This document shows positions 36,000-47,568 of a DNA stretch of 64,000 nt, piece after piece (the stretch's first letter is position 1; every line of letters begins with the position of its first letter). The position numbers were made by a program, and so were the translations under genes. Source of the stretch: Parvibaculum sp. (GTDB taxonomy: Bacteria > Pseudomonadota > Alphaproteobacteria > Parvibaculales > Parvibaculaceae); contig JARLIS010000030.1 in the NCBI GenBank assembly GCA_031291615.1, positions 56,637-120,636 of the forward strand, read 5' to 3'. The notes under the pieces are model-generated. The model did no database searches and was not told the origin of the DNA. It saw only the letters and a list, made by a program, of their open reading frames with translations.

Positions 36000-37169
36000 A
36001 TGAATTTCGCCTTCAGCGGGGAGCAGGAAGCGATCCGGGATGCGGTGGCCCGCGTCTGCGCAAAGTATGACGATGCCTATTGGCTGAAGCATGACCGGGA
36101 GGGGGGCTTCCCCGACGATTTCGTGCGCGACATAGCGGCGGGCGGCTGGCTCGGCATCGCCATGCCGGAGGCCTATGGCGGTTCGGGTCTCGGTGTCACG
36201 GAGGCGGCCATCGTCGCGCAGACCATTGCGCAGTCGGGGGCCTGCCTTTCGGGAGCCTCGGCGATTCACATCAATCTCTTCGGGCCGATGCCGGTCGTCG
36301 TCTTCGGCACGGAGGAGCAGAAGGAGCGGAACCTGCCGCCGCTTATCGCCGGCCGCGACCGCTGCTGCTTCGGCGTGACGGAACCCGATGCCGGGCTCAA
36401 TACGACGGCGATCTCGACCAGGGCCGAATGGGACGGCAAGGTCTATGTGGTGCATGGGCGGAAGATGTGGACCTCGACAGCGCAGAGCGCGAACAAGATC
36501 CTGCTGCTTGCCCGCACCACGCCGAAGGAGAAATGCGCAAAGCCGACCGAAGGTCTGTCGCTCTTCTATACGGACCTTGATCGCGGTGGCGCGACGGAAG
36601 TGCGCGAGATCGAGAAGATGGGGCGGAAGGCGGTCGACTCCAATGCGGTCTTCTTCGACGGGCTGCGGGTGCCAAAGGAAAACCTGATCGGCGAAGAAGG
36701 TAAGGGGTTTCACTATCTGCTGCACGGGCTCAACCCGGAGCGCGTGCTGATCGGCGCCGAGGCGGTGGGCGTCGGGCGCATCGCACTTCAGAAGGCGACC
36801 GACTACGCGCGCGACCGCGTCGTCTTCGGGCGGCCCATCGGCCAGAACCAGGCGATCCAGCATCCGCTGGCGAAATGCTGGGCGGAGCTTGAGGCGGCGA
36901 ACCTGATGGTGTTCAAGGCGGCGGCGCTTTACGACGCGGGCGAGAATTGCGGCGCGGAGGCCAATGCGGGCAAATACCTCGCCGCCGAAGCGGGCTTTCA
37001 TGCCTGCGAGACGGCGGTGATGACGCATGGCGGCATGGGCTATGCCAAGGAGTTCCATGTCGAGCGCTATATGCGCGAGATCATGATCGCCCGCATCGCG
37101 CCGGTGAGCCGCGAACTGATCCTGAGTTTCATCGCCGAGCGCGTGCTCGGCCTGCCGAAGTCTTACTGA
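36000..37169 (+). CDS. Acyl-CoA dehydrogenase
   Basis: The 389-residue protein has the full acyl-CoA dehydrogenase layout: N-terminal helices, CCFGVTEPDAGLNTTAI flavin-binding strand region, KMWTSTAQSANK, the RDRVVFGRPIGQNQAIQHPLA helix and THGGMGYAKEFHVERYMREI with the C-terminal base region. It oxidises acyl-CoA to trans-2-enoyl-CoA with FAD and passes electrons to ETF. The start follows GGGGCAGG. The divergent MaoC-CitE-dehydrogenase operon could act on its product. The HIT gene starts one base after its stop. Confidence 0.93.
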   Translation: MNFAFSGEQEAIRDAVARVCAKYDDAYWLKHDREGGFPDDFVRDIAAGGWLGIAMPEAYGGSGLGVTEAAIVAQTIAQSGACLSGASAIHINLFGPMPVVVFGTEEQKERNLPPLIAGRDRCCFGVTEPDAGLNTTAISTRAEWDGKVYVVHGRKMWTSTAQSANKILLLARTTPKEKCAKPTEGLSLFYTDLDRGGATEVREIEKMGRKAVDSNAVFFDGLRVPKENLIGEEGKGFHYLLHGLNPERVLIGAEAVGVGRIALQKATDYARDRVVFGRPIGQNQAIQHPLAKCWAELEAANLMVFKAAALYDAGENCGAEANAGKYLAAEAGFHACETAVMTHGGMGYAKEFHVERYMREIMIARIAPVSRELILSFIAERVLGLPKSY

Positions 37170-37170
37170 C

Positions 37171-37578
<408 letters not shown>

Positions 37579-37635
37579 CGATTGGTTTAAGACTCGGCCC
37601 CTAAGGTTGGCTCCTCTGATTTGGGAGCTTCAACC

Positions 37636-38100
37636 GTGGCGACAGCCGTTTTCGCCGATTCGTCCGCTCCGGTCCGCCGGGCCGTGCAATTCCTCCTCGA
37701 AAGCCTCGGCTTCGAGGTTGCGGGCGCGCGCGATGCGGATGAGGCGCGGGCGCTGGTCCGTGGCCTCGATCCCGATCTCCTCATTCTTGATGCCCGGCTG
37801 CCGGGGTCCGAAGGGACTTCGCTTGTCGAAGCCGTGCGGGCGCTTGCCGGCGGGGCGCGGCCCTGCCTCTTCTTCGTCACCGAGAATTGCGGTCCCGCCA
37901 GCGTGCGCGCCGCCATGGAAGCGGGCGCCGACGACTATCTCATCAAGCCGTTCGACCGGGAGCTTTTCGCCTTCAAGCTGACGCAGGCGCGCGCTCGCGG
38001 GCGGCTCGTCGAGCAGCCGCATCCGACTGTCTTCGCGCCCAGGCTGGTGCAGGACAATTCCAACTCCTGGCGCTTCCGGACTTTCGGTCAGGCCGGTTAG
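37636..38100 (+). CDS. Single-domain response regulator
   Basis: The 154-residue protein is a receiver domain: acidic FADSS (Asp8), phosphoacceptor Asp52 in LLILDARLPG, and Lys104 in DDYLIKPFD. A 35-residue tail follows with no output domain, so it probably acts by protein contact. The GTG at 37636 is chosen because GGGAG lies eight bases upstream; a TTG at 37621 would include that ribosome site. No kinase gene is adjacent. Confidence 0.85.
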   Translation: MATAVFADSSAPVRRAVQFLLESLGFEVAGARDADEARALVRGLDPDLLILDARLPGSEGTSLVEAVRALAGGARPCLFFVTENCGPASVRAAMEAGADDYLIKPFDRELFAFKLTQARARGRLVEQPHPTVFAPRLVQDNSNSWRFRTFGQAG

Positions 38101-38156
38101 CCGAGTCGCTTCAAGTCATTCATGAGTCCAGCGAATCGGGACAAGCACTTTTGCTG

Positions 38157-39581
38157 TCATTGTTTTTCGTTCTTGTCGCTCCATGCCTGAAGATAGTCCA
38201 GGCTCACGACATAGGGCCTCACGCACAAGAAGCCGATGATTGCCGCGACGATCAGCACGACCGGCGGCACGTAGGCCAGCGAGTAACGCAGCATCTGCTC
38301 GTCTTGAAAAACGTAATCCGTCACCAGCGCGATCGAGGTCGGCCCGAGGCCGAGCCCGATAAAATTGACGATGAGGCCGGATAGGGCCGAGGCGAAGCCG
38401 CGCATCTGGTTCGGCATCATTTCCTGAAGCGCCGAGGGGCCGACGCCTGTGGTGAAGGTGGCGAAGAAGCTCGCCGGTGCGAGCAGCGCCATGGCGATCC
38501 TCGGGTCGTTCATCAGCGGAAAGGCGACGGCGAAAGGCAGCGTTACGAGGCCGGTGAGGGCCATGACGATGATGCGCCCGTTGCGATAGCCCCGGGCGCA
38601 GACGAAGTCGCCCGCCGCGCCGCCGGAGACAACGCCCAGCGTGCCGAAGACGACGATGATGAGGCCATAGGTCTGGCCTGCTTCCACCGCCGTCCAGCCA
38701 TAGGTGCGGACGAAGAAGGTCGGCACCCAGGCCGATGTGCCGTAGGCCATCATGGCGAGCAGGGCGAAGCAGAGGTTCATGGTCAGGAAGGTGCGGGCAT
38801 TGGCGCGGATATAGGCCAGCACCTCGCGGAAGGGCACCTCGGCGTCGCGGGTCACGCCGTCGGCGCCGGTTTCCCGGCGTATGTGCCCGCGCCGGTCCGG
38901 CTCGCGCAGGGTGCGCACCCAGAGCGCGATGGCAAGGCCGGGCAGACCGACGACGAAGAAGACGAGCTGCCACGAATAGATATGGCCGACGAGCGGGAGC
39001 GTCACATCGCCGATGCCTGTCGCGATGTTGATCGCGATCGAGCCGATCACGAGGGCGAGGCCCGCGCCGATATAGACGCCCATGCCGTAGACGCCGATGG
39101 CGACGCCGAGGCGCTTGGGCGGGAAGTAGTCGGAAATGATCGAATAGGCGGCTGGCGTGAGCGCCGCTTCGCCGACGCCGACGCCCATGCGATAGACGAA
39201 GAGCTGCCAGTAAACCTTTGCCGTGCCGCTCAATGCGGTCATCAGACTCCAGGCGAAGACGCCGATCGCGATAATGCTGACGCGGTGGCGCCGGTCGACC
39301 ATGCGGCCGATGGGGAGGCCCATGATCGTGTAGAAGGCGGCGAAGGCGATGCCTTGCAGGAGGCTCACCTGCGTATCGCTGAGGCCGAGGTCGCGCTTCA
39401 TCGGGCCGACCAGCAGGCTCAGGATCTGGCGGTCTATGAAGGAGAAGGTGTAGGCGACGACGAGGACGGCGACCACGTACCAGGCATAGGCGGGGTTCGG
39501 ATAGGGCTTCTCGACGGCCGGGGCGCTTGCCGGATGGTGGAGGACTTCCTCGACCTCGGATGCGACATCGATTTCGGACAT
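38157..39581 (-). CDS. MFS transporter (spinster-like)
   Basis: The 474-residue protein has 12 predicted membrane helices and the MFS signatures FSFIDRQILSLLVGPMKRDL, MGLPIGRMVDRRHR (loop 2-3) and GVGEAALTPAAYSIISDYFPPKRLG, characteristic of the spinster-like branch. Such carriers move organic acids, lipids or aromatic compounds; the substrate is not deducible. The cytosolic loop between helices 6 and 7 is charged as usual. Confidence 0.9.
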   Translation of the reverse strand: MSEIDVASEVEEVLHHPASAPAVEKPYPNPAYAWYVVAVLVVAYTFSFIDRQILSLLVGPMKRDLGLSDTQVSLLQGIAFAAFYTIMGLPIGRMVDRRHRVSIIAIGVFAWSLMTALSGTAKVYWQLFVYRMGVGVGEAALTPAAYSIISDYFPPKRLGVAIGVYGMGVYIGAGLALVIGSIAINIATGIGDVTLPLVGHIYSWQLVFFVVGLPGLAIALWVRTLREPDRRGHIRRETGADGVTRDAEVPFREVLAYIRANARTFLTMNLCFALLAMMAYGTSAWVPTFFVRTYGWTAVEAGQTYGLIIVVFGTLGVVSGGAAGDFVCARGYRNGRIIVMALTGLVTLPFAVAFPLMNDPRIAMALLAPASFFATFTTGVGPSALQEMMPNQMRGFASALSGLIVNFIGLGLGPTSIALVTDYVFQDEQMLRYSLAYVPPVVLIVAAIIGFLCVRPYVVSLDYLQAWSDKNEKQ

Positions 39582-39771
39582 TCGAGACTTCCCCCATCGT
39601 CTTGCCGACTCTTTTCACGGCCGGCTGATGCGACTGTAGCCCCGAAACCCTCAGGTGCCGCAAGCGCTTATGCGTTCTTTCCGCCTGACGGAACGGGCCG
39701 GAGAAGGGCGGCCGCAGGTCTGGCACGGGCCTTGCGACCATGGACTTGAGAAACAGCACAGTCCGGAACCC

Positions 39772-40764
39772 ATGAGCCTCGTTCAAGCCGTCACAGCCCA
39801 TCCGCAAATCGCCGCTGCCTTGCAGCAGGCGAGTGCGCAGACGGGCGCCGATTTCGGCTATTTGCTGAATACGGCGATGCGCGAGTCGAGCCTCGATTGT
39901 TCTGCTAAATCAAACACTTCCAGCGCTTGCGGGCTTTTTCAGTTTACCGAGCAGACCTGGCTCGGGACGATGAAGAAGGACGGCGCGGGTCTGGGCCTCG
40001 GGCAATATTCCGACGCCATCACGCAGGATTCGAAGGGCCGTTACGTCGTGGCCGATCCTGCCGCCCGGCAGGCAATTCTTGCCCTTCGCAACGACCCCCA
40101 GACCTCCGCCCTCATGGCGGGCGCGCTGGCAAGCGACAGCAAGTCGGGCCTCGAGCAGCGGCTTGGCCGGTCGGTCAATTCGGGCGAACTCTATATCTCC
40201 CATTTCCTCGGGGTTGGCGGTGCGTCGAAGCTGATTTCGAGCGCCGAAGACACGCCCAATGCCCGGGCCGACATGCTCTTCCCGGAGGCGGCGGCCGCCA
40301 ACAGGTCGATTTTCTACGACAAGTCGGGCCAGCCGAAATCGGTTTCCGAGGTCTATCAGGGCCTCGTTTCCAAGCATCAAGGCGGAACACCCAGCTTCCA
40401 GATTGCGCCGCAGCCGGTGCTTGCCGCCGCCAACGGCAATCTCGCTGCGGGCGACGGCGCTGTCGCCGATCAAGCCGCGGCTTCCGCCGCCCAGGCTCAG
40501 TCTCTCGCCGTCATAGCGGGAACGGTTTCATCCGCGCCGATGGTCATGCCGACGCGCAGCTTTTCTTCGAATGCCGCGGTGGCGTCGGGCGTGCCCAGCT
40601 CGCTCAACCGTTCGGCGCTTCAGCTTTCGCCCGCCGTCGTGCAGGTGCTGGCGTCCATGGACACATCGTCCTTCGCCAGCTCCGTGCCTGCAAGCGCCCG
40701 CGACGAAGAAGAGCGCAAGAACGACCGCCGCCTCCTGCCGCGCAACAGCAGTGCGCTCGGCTAG
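39772..40764 (+). CDS. Lytic transglycosylase (SLT-like) domain protein
   Basis: From the ATG at 39772 the product has 330 residues. The N-terminal half is a lysozyme-like SLT domain with catalytic Glu38 in LLNTAMRESSLD and SSACGLFQFTEQTWLGTM; the C-terminal half (about 190-330) is Ala/Ser-rich low complexity. No classical signal peptide is visible, so it may be exported by another route, for example flagellum- or secretion-linked as in other alphaproteobacterial SLT proteins. It would cut peptidoglycan glycan strands. Confidence 0.82.
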   Translation: MSLVQAVTAHPQIAAALQQASAQTGADFGYLLNTAMRESSLDCSAKSNTSSACGLFQFTEQTWLGTMKKDGAGLGLGQYSDAITQDSKGRYVVADPAARQAILALRNDPQTSALMAGALASDSKSGLEQRLGRSVNSGELYISHFLGVGGASKLISSAEDTPNARADMLFPEAAAANRSIFYDKSGQPKSVSEVYQGLVSKHQGGTPSFQIAPQPVLAAANGNLAAGDGAVADQAAASAAQAQSLAVIAGTVSSAPMVMPTRSFSSNAAVASGVPSSLNRSALQLSPAVVQVLASMDTSSFASSVPASARDEEERKNDRRLLPRNSSALG

Positions 40765-40767
40765 CGA

Positions 40768-41967
40768 TCAGGCGATCGCTTTCGCTTCCCTCAGTTTTGC
40801 AATATCGCCGTCGCTGTAGCCGAGGCCGCGAAGGACTTCGAGCGTGTGCTCACCGAGTTCGGGGGCCGGGCCCTTGGGGCCGTCATCGGCGCCGGGGAAA
40901 CGGATGGGCGAGGCGGGCGCGAGGTAGGTTCCGCTGCCGTCATGCTCCGGCACTTCGACGAAGGCGCCGGCGGCCTTTGCCTGCGGATCGTTGGCCACGT
41001 CGCCGGGCTTCATCAGGGGCGCCCAGATCATGTCCTCGGCGTCGAGTTTCTTGCGCCAGTATTCGAGGTCGTGCTCGCCGAAAGCCGCATCGAGAATATC
41101 GACAAGCTGCGCGGCATTGGTGCGGCGGCCCTTGGGATTGGCGAAGCGCTCGTCGGTTTCAAGCTCGGGCTTGCCGATGACGCGGCAGACCGCCTGCCAA
41201 TCGACGGAGCCCTGACGCGGCACGATGACGAACCATGTATCGCCCTTCGCCTTGAAGAAGTTGCTCAAGGGGGCGACCGATTCATGGCGCGACTTGGTGG
41301 AGCCGAGCTTGCCGTATTTCAACTGCACGGCGGTGTCGGAACCCGCCGCATAGATGCCGGCGCGGATCAGCGAGGCTTCGACGAGGCGGCCCTTGCCGGT
41401 GCTCTGGCGCTCGTAAAGGGCGGCGAGGATGCCGCTCGCGGTCGCCATGCTGGTCGTGTGGTCGCCGATGCCGGTGCGCAGGATGGTGGGTTCCGAGCCC
41501 TTCACGGTTTGCAGATAGCCGACGCCGGAGCGGGCATAGAAAGCGGCGACGTCGAAGCCGGGGCGGTCGCGCTCCGGGCCTTCGAGGCCGTAGCCGGTGA
41601 CGCTTGCATAGACGAGGCGCGGATTGATGGCCGAGAGCGTCTTGTAGTCGAGGCCTGAGCGTTCGAGGCCGCCGGGGCGGACATTGGTGATGAAGACGTC
41701 GGCGTCCTTGACCAGGCGCTTCACCACTTCGACGCCTTCGGGCGTTGCGGTGTTGATGGCCACGCCCTTCTTGCCGCGATTGTCCAGATCGAAGATGGGG
41801 CTGCCCTTCAGGTGGTCGGCGCCCATGTTGGCCATCGTGTAGCGCATGGGGCAGCCCGAAAGCGGCTCGACCTTGATGACCTCCGCGCCCCAGTCGGCGA
41901 GGATGCCGGCGGCGCCGGGGGCTGCGATATAGGTCGCGACTTCGACGACCTTGAGACCTTCGAGCAT
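40768..41967 (-). CDS. CaiB/BaiF family CoA transferase
   Basis: The 399-residue protein opens MLEGLKVVEVATYIAAPGAAGILADWGAEVIKVEP, the class III CoA-transferase N-terminus, with the catalytic Asp context NRGKKGVAINTATPEG and VFITNVRPGGLERSGLDY. The ATG at 41967 follows TTGGAGG; a frame to 42003 adds residues without family resemblance. These enzymes move CoA between carboxylic acids. Adjacent thiolase and acyl-CoA genes fit, but its acid substrate is unknown. Confidence 0.92.
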   Translation of the reverse strand: MLEGLKVVEVATYIAAPGAAGILADWGAEVIKVEPLSGCPMRYTMANMGADHLKGSPIFDLDNRGKKGVAINTATPEGVEVVKRLVKDADVFITNVRPGGLERSGLDYKTLSAINPRLVYASVTGYGLEGPERDRPGFDVAAFYARSGVGYLQTVKGSEPTILRTGIGDHTTSMATASGILAALYERQSTGKGRLVEASLIRAGIYAAGSDTAVQLKYGKLGSTKSRHESVAPLSNFFKAKGDTWFVIVPRQGSVDWQAVCRVIGKPELETDERFANPKGRRTNAAQLVDILDAAFGEHDLEYWRKKLDAEDMIWAPLMKPGDVANDPQAKAAGAFVEVPEHDGSGTYLAPASPIRFPGADDGPKGPAPELGEHTLEVLRGLGYSDGDIAKLREAKAIA

Positions 41968-42208
41968 GGGCGGATCCTCCAATTTCCAGTTGGGCGGGAT
42001 CATCCATGAAACCGGGGGGCTGTCAAAGGCGGGAAAATCCGGCCCGATTCCGCGACGAGAGCCCGGGTTCAGGCAAATTTAACCAGCAGAGCCCCGGCAA
42101 GCGCGGCAATCGCGACAAGGCGTCGGTTCTCCTGAACTCTCCCTTAAATATTCTCGATCATGCTTGGCGTCTGCGCTGTGCAGGATGCGCGCGCCTAGCG
42201 AGGCTGAG

Positions 42209-43339
42209 ATGCGGGACCGGCTGTCTCTTACAGACGTCCAGCGGCTTCTTTCCGAACCGACGGAAGAGGCGCGCGCGGCCATTGCCGTGAAGGTTGCGGC
42301 GCAGTTCAACAATGTGCTGCTGCCGCCCAAGGAACGCGAACTCGCGCAGGAGATTCTCGGCTACCTCGTTCACGACATCGCCACGCATGTGCGCGCGACG
42401 CTTTCGCGCTGCCTGAGCGATGCCGCCGATGCGCCGCGCGAGGTCATATTGGCGCTGGCCAACGACATCGACGAGGTGGCGCAGCCCGTGCTCGAGAGCT
42501 CGACCGTGCTCACCGACGAGGACATGGTTGCGCTCGTGGTCGGCGGCAGCGCCGCCAAGCAACGCGCCATTGCCGGGCGGCCGAATATCGGGCCGAGCGT
42601 CTGCGAGGCCGTCGCCCGCACAGGCGACAGAAGCGCCGTCATTGTGCTGGTCGCCAATGAGGGCATCGTCGTCCGGCCCGACATTCTCGAAAAGATCGTC
42701 AACCGCTATCCGGCGGATGCGGATGTGTACGATCCGATGGCGCGCCGCGCCGACCTGCCGGGCGCGCTTGTCGAACGCATCGTCACGACGGTTTCAAAGA
42801 GCCTGCGCGACCAGCTCGTCGAGCGTCACGGCGTCGACAAGGCGACGGCGGCGGTTCTGGAAGACATTGCGCGCGAGCACAGCCTGGTCGCGATGATGGG
42901 CGACACCGATCCGGAGGGCATGTTCCAACTGGTCGCGCAACTCGCCGATCAGCGCAAGCTCACGCCTTCGCTGCTTCTGCGGGCACTTTGCGCGGTCGAG
43001 ATGAGATTCTTCGAGACGGCGCTGGCCTATCTGACCGCTCTGCCGCATGACAGGGCGGAGCGGCTGGTCCATGACGTCGGCGCGCTCGGCTTTCGGGCCA
43101 TCTATGCGCGGGCCGGGCTGCCGGAGGCGCTTTTTCTGGCTTTCCGGGCGGCTCTCGATGCGGCGCATGAGCTGGATGCGAAGGACGCCCTTGGCAACAA
43201 GGTGCTTGTCCGGCGCGTGATGCTTCAGCGCGTCAGCGCGCAATATCGCAAGATCGAGGCGAAAGACATCGACCTTCTGCTCGACCGGATGACGCGCTCC
43301 GCCCGGACCTTGCCCTGGCGCACCGGGCGCGCGGCCTGA
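42209..43339 (+). CDS. DUF2336 protein
   Basis: The 376-residue protein is a typical DUF2336 member, helical HEAT-like alphaproteobacterial protein: LSLTDVQRLLSEPTEEARAAIAVKVAAQF, then ILALANDIDEVAQPVLESS and DPEGMFQLVAQLADQRKLTPSLLLRALC. In Caulobacter relatives act with cell-cycle or flagellar regulators. GAGG precedes the ATG at 42209 by a good spacing; a frame from 42164 is less likely. Confidence 0.85.
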   Translation: MRDRLSLTDVQRLLSEPTEEARAAIAVKVAAQFNNVLLPPKERELAQEILGYLVHDIATHVRATLSRCLSDAADAPREVILALANDIDEVAQPVLESSTVLTDEDMVALVVGGSAAKQRAIAGRPNIGPSVCEAVARTGDRSAVIVLVANEGIVVRPDILEKIVNRYPADADVYDPMARRADLPGALVERIVTTVSKSLRDQLVERHGVDKATAAVLEDIAREHSLVAMMGDTDPEGMFQLVAQLADQRKLTPSLLLRALCAVEMRFFETALAYLTALPHDRAERLVHDVGALGFRAIYARAGLPEALFLAFRAALDAAHELDAKDALGNKVLVRRVMLQRVSAQYRKIEAKDIDLLLDRMTRSARTLPWRTGRAA

Positions 43340-43408
43340 CCGCCCGTCTTCACCGCGCGCGGCCAAGCTGCTAGCTTCTCGCCTTCCCGATCTGGCGAGG
43401 ACTTTCCC

Positions 43409-44623
<1,215 letters not shown>

Positions 44624-44626
44624 GCC

Positions 44627-45760
44627 TCAGAGTCCCAAGGCGCGGGCGAGGAAGCCTTTTTTCTTCGGCTTGGGTTTGCGGACGCGCATGCGGATCGGCC
44701 GTTCGACGCCGGGCAGGCGGCGGCCGTTGCGCGGGCGGCGGCGCAGCAGGGCGACGAGCCTGCGGTCCGGGAAGAAGCAGATCGGATCGAGCGCGGCCGC
44801 GCAGACGGGTACGCCGTCAAATCCAGGAATTGCGAAATCCATCTCGGCATAGTTGAGCGAAATGTCTTGTTGCGGCTCATCCTCGTCGAAGGACGCTTCT
44901 TCCTCCGTGATGGGGTTGTCGAGGAGGAGTACGTCTTCCTCCGGCTCAACAGGCGCGAGGGCAACGGGGCGGTCGAAATTTCGCGCGAAAGACCAGCCGA
45001 CAAGTTCCTTTGCGTCGACGGCGCGGCAGATATGGGCGCCTTGCGCGGAGGTGAAGCCGAGGCTCGTGAGAGCGGCGAGCGTCGTCTCATCTTCGACGCC
45101 GACGGCGGTTGCCTTCAGCCCTTGCGCGACGGCCTGCGCGACGCGCTTTCCGATGAAACCGATACCGGCCTGCTTCAGGCGCGCGGCGAACTGGATGATG
45201 GCGGCGCCCGAAATCTTGATTTCGCTGAAATAGGCAGGCGCGATGAATTCCGCCGGCACGATGACCGCGCCGCCGCCGTCGAGCGCCGTCTTGAAGCCGA
45301 GGCGGCGGAACTCGCCTATGGTGCGCGCGGCCATGTCGGCGTTGCGGGCGAAAACGCCTTCAGGCACTTCGAGCGTGAAGAGCCCGGGGTCGAAGCCGCG
45401 CTCGCCGACCAGCGCCGCCAGCGTGCCCGGGAGCGCGGGGTCGGTGAGGTCGCTGCCGGACAGGTTGACCGAGACGGGCCATGACTGACCGTGTTCGCGC
45501 CAATGCATCATTGCATCGGCGGCGGCGGCGACGACGAAACAAGTGAGGTCGACGCTGCGTCCGCGCTGTTCGAAAAAGGAAAGGAAGAGGCCGGGCGGCA
45601 TCAGGCCGTAGTCGGGATGGTTCCAGCGGACATAGGCTTCGGCGCCGAGGGTGCGGCCTGAACCCAGTTCGATTTTCGGCTGAAAGACCAGGAACAGATG
45701 ACGCGCTTCGAGCGCGAGATCTATGTCCCGGTTGGTCAGGCGAAAGGAACTGCTGTACAT
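44627..45760 (-). CDS. Degenerate EAL-domain protein, probably c-di-GMP-inactive
   Basis: The 377-residue protein has one EAL-type domain (about 10-265) and a C-terminal acidic then Arg/Lys-rich tail. Catalytic positions compared with active EAL enzymes: Glu41 of GAEAYVRW kept, Asn99 of SVNLS kept, Glu131 kept, but DDFG has become Asp161-Gly162, KID has become KIS (Ser184), AEGVE has become AVGVE (Val220); Gln240 kept. Loss of three metal or catalytic acids makes phosphodiesterase activity unlikely; it may bind c-di-GMP or partners. No GGDEF domain is present. Its stop is 3 bases past the thiolase stop. Confidence 0.85.
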   Translation of the reverse strand: MYSSSFRLTNRDIDLALEARHLFLVFQPKIELGSGRTLGAEAYVRWNHPDYGLMPPGLFLSFFEQRGRSVDLTCFVVAAAADAMMHWREHGQSWPVSVNLSGSDLTDPALPGTLAALVGERGFDPGLFTLEVPEGVFARNADMAARTIGEFRRLGFKTALDGGGAVIVPAEFIAPAYFSEIKISGAAIIQFAARLKQAGIGFIGKRVAQAVAQGLKATAVGVEDETTLAALTSLGFTSAQGAHICRAVDAKELVGWSFARNFDRPVALAPVEPEEDVLLLDNPITEEEASFDEDEPQQDISLNYAEMDFAIPGFDGVPVCAAALDPICFFPDRRLVALLRRRPRNGRRLPGVERPIRMRVRKPKPKKKGFLARALGL

Positions 45761-45926
45761 CTTGATGCCAAATTCTTTGGTCGCGCCCGGGCCGGGAGCC
45801 CGCTGGTTCGACTTTGCCCGGGCGGAGTTTCCTTTGCCTTAACTTCGCCACCGACTCGTCGCCAGCCTTGCCAGACCATTAAGAAAAAAGATCAAAACGT
45901 AAGAAAACGAAACGGGGAGAAAGTTC

Positions 45927-46724
45927 ATGTCAAAACCGGCGAGCGACAAGCTCATACCCGCGGCCACAATCCTGCTGGTGCGCGACGGCGCGGAGGGCCT
46001 CGAGGTCTTCATGGTGGTGCGTCATCACCAGATCGACTTCGCCTCGGGCGCGCTCGTGTTTCCCGGTGGCAAGGTCGATGCGAAGGACACGGCGGAAGGC
46101 GTGCGCGGGCGCGTCGACGGCGCGGAGGGCCTCGACGATTGGGAGTTCTCGATGCGCGTCGCGGCGATCCGTGAGGCTTACGAGGAATGCGGCGTGCTGC
46201 TGGCGCGGGCGGAAGGTTCGCGCGCGCTCGTCGATGCGAAGCGGCTGAGGGCGCTTGAGCCGCAGCGCGACGCGCTCAACAAGGGCGAGATCGGCATAGG
46301 CGAGATGCTGGCGAATGAGGGCCTGCGTCTCGCGGCGGACCTGCTCACGCCCTTCGCCCACTGGATCACGCCGAAGATGATGCCGAAGCGCTTCGACACG
46401 CGCTTTTATGTAGCGGTCGCGCCGGAAGATCATCTGGCGGTGCATGACGGTTCGGAATCCGTCGACAGCGTCTGGATCCGCCCCGCCGATGCCTTGCAGG
46501 AAGCGGCGGCCGGGACGAAGACGATCATCTTCCCGACGCGGGTCAATGTGCAGAAGCTCGGACGGCACAGCCGCGTCGCCGATGCGATTGCGGCGGCGAG
46601 CGCGTCGCGCATCGTCACCGTCGAGCCGCAGATCGAACAACGGGAGAGCGGCCCGATGCTCTGCATTCCAGTGGAAGCGGATTACGACGTGACGGAAGAG
46701 CCGCTGTCGAATGTGAGGGCCTAG
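45927..46724 (+). CDS. Nudix hydrolase
   Basis: The 265-residue protein has the Nudix box spread over a long insertion: GGKVDAKDT then [18 protein letters not shown]. This split form with a bulky insert resembles the NUDT7/19 CoA-type or similar proteins in Alphaproteobacteria. Nudix enzymes cleave nucleoside diphosphates linked to another group. The stop TAG shares CTAG with the convergent NAD kinase gene. Confidence 0.85.
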   Translation: MSKPASDKLIPAATILLVRDGAEGLEVFMVVRHHQIDFASGALVFPGGKVDAKDTAEGVRGRVDGAEGLDDWEFSMRVAAIREAYEECGVLLARAEGSRALVDAKRLRALEPQRDALNKGEIGIGEMLANEGLRLAADLLTPFAHWITPKMMPKRFDTRFYVAVAPEDHLAVHDGSESVDSVWIRPADALQEAAAGTKTIIFPTRVNVQKLGRHSRVADAIAAASASRIVTVEPQIEQRESGPMLCIPVEADYDVTEEPLSNVRA

Positions 46725-47488
46725 TAGAGGAACTGTTCCGTCAGGATGCGTTCGTCGAGGCTGTGGCCTTCGTCGAACATCATGAGCAGGTCGATGCTCA
46801 TGTCTTCCTCGACGCGCACGTCGACCACGTCGCGGAATTCGCGGTGGTCGGCGACGGCGCTGACGGGACGTTTCTCGGGTTCGAGAATCTCGAAGCGCAC
46901 CTTGGCGCGGTGCGAGAGCAGCGCGCCGCGCCAGCGGCGCGGGCGGAAGGCGCTGATCGGCGTCAGGGCGAGGAGCGCCGCGTCGATCGGAATGATCGGG
47001 CCCTGCGCCGAAAGGTTGTAGGCGGTGGAGCCTGCGGGCGTCGAGACAAGGACGCCGTCGCAGCTCAATTCGTTCATGCGAACCTTGCCGTCGATCGAAA
47101 TGCGGATTTTCGCCGCCTGATAGGTTTCGCGCAGCAGCGAGACTTCGTTGATGGCGAGCGCCTGATGTTCGCTGCCGTTCGACAGCGTGGCGCTCATGCG
47201 CAGCGGGTGGAGGCGGGCGGTGTCGGCGGCTTCGAGCCGTTCGAGCAGCCCGTCGTCGCGATATTCGTTCATCAGGAAGCCGACCGAGCCACGGTTCATG
47301 CCGTAGATCGGGATGCCGCGATGCATATGCTTGTGCAGCGTCTGAAGCATGAGGCCGTCGCCGCCAAGCGCGACAAAGACATCCGCTTCGGCGGGCGTCG
47401 CGTCGCCATAGCGTTCGGTGAGACGCTTCAGCGCCTCCTGGGCTTCTGGCACGTCGGTTGCCACGAAAGCGATCTTGTTGAACTTCAT
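46721..47488 (-). CDS. nadK: NAD kinase
   Basis: The 255-residue protein has [18 protein letters not shown] with the catalytic [27 protein letters not shown] and [23 protein letters not shown]. It phosphorylates NAD to NADP. The length is typical for the short alphaproteobacterial form. The stop is shared in CTAG with the Nudix gene. The divergent cutA gene starts 80 bases away. Confidence 0.95.
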   Translation of the reverse strand: MKFNKIAFVATDVPEAQEALKRLTERYGDATPAEADVFVALGGDGLMLQTLHKHMHRGIPIYGMNRGSVGFLMNEYRDDGLLERLEAADTARLHPLRMSATLSNGSEHQALAINEVSLLRETYQAAKIRISIDGKVRMNELSCDGVLVSTPAGSTAYNLSAQGPIIPIDAALLALTPISAFRPRRWRGALLSHRAKVRFEILEPEKRPVSAVADHREFRDVVDVRVEEDMSIDLLMMFDEGHSLDERILTEQFLY

Positions 47489-47568
47489 GAGTTCCGTTCC
47501 GCCGGTGGTTGAGGGCAGACTTGCTGTACCGAGAAAGATTGGCCCTCGCCGGGGCAGGAGATAAGCAT

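Noticed and set aside
38116..39807. 563-codon reverse frame over the MFS gene
   Set aside because: It is the MFS gene read in another frame; the 474-residue transporter in the correct frame has clear MFS motifs.
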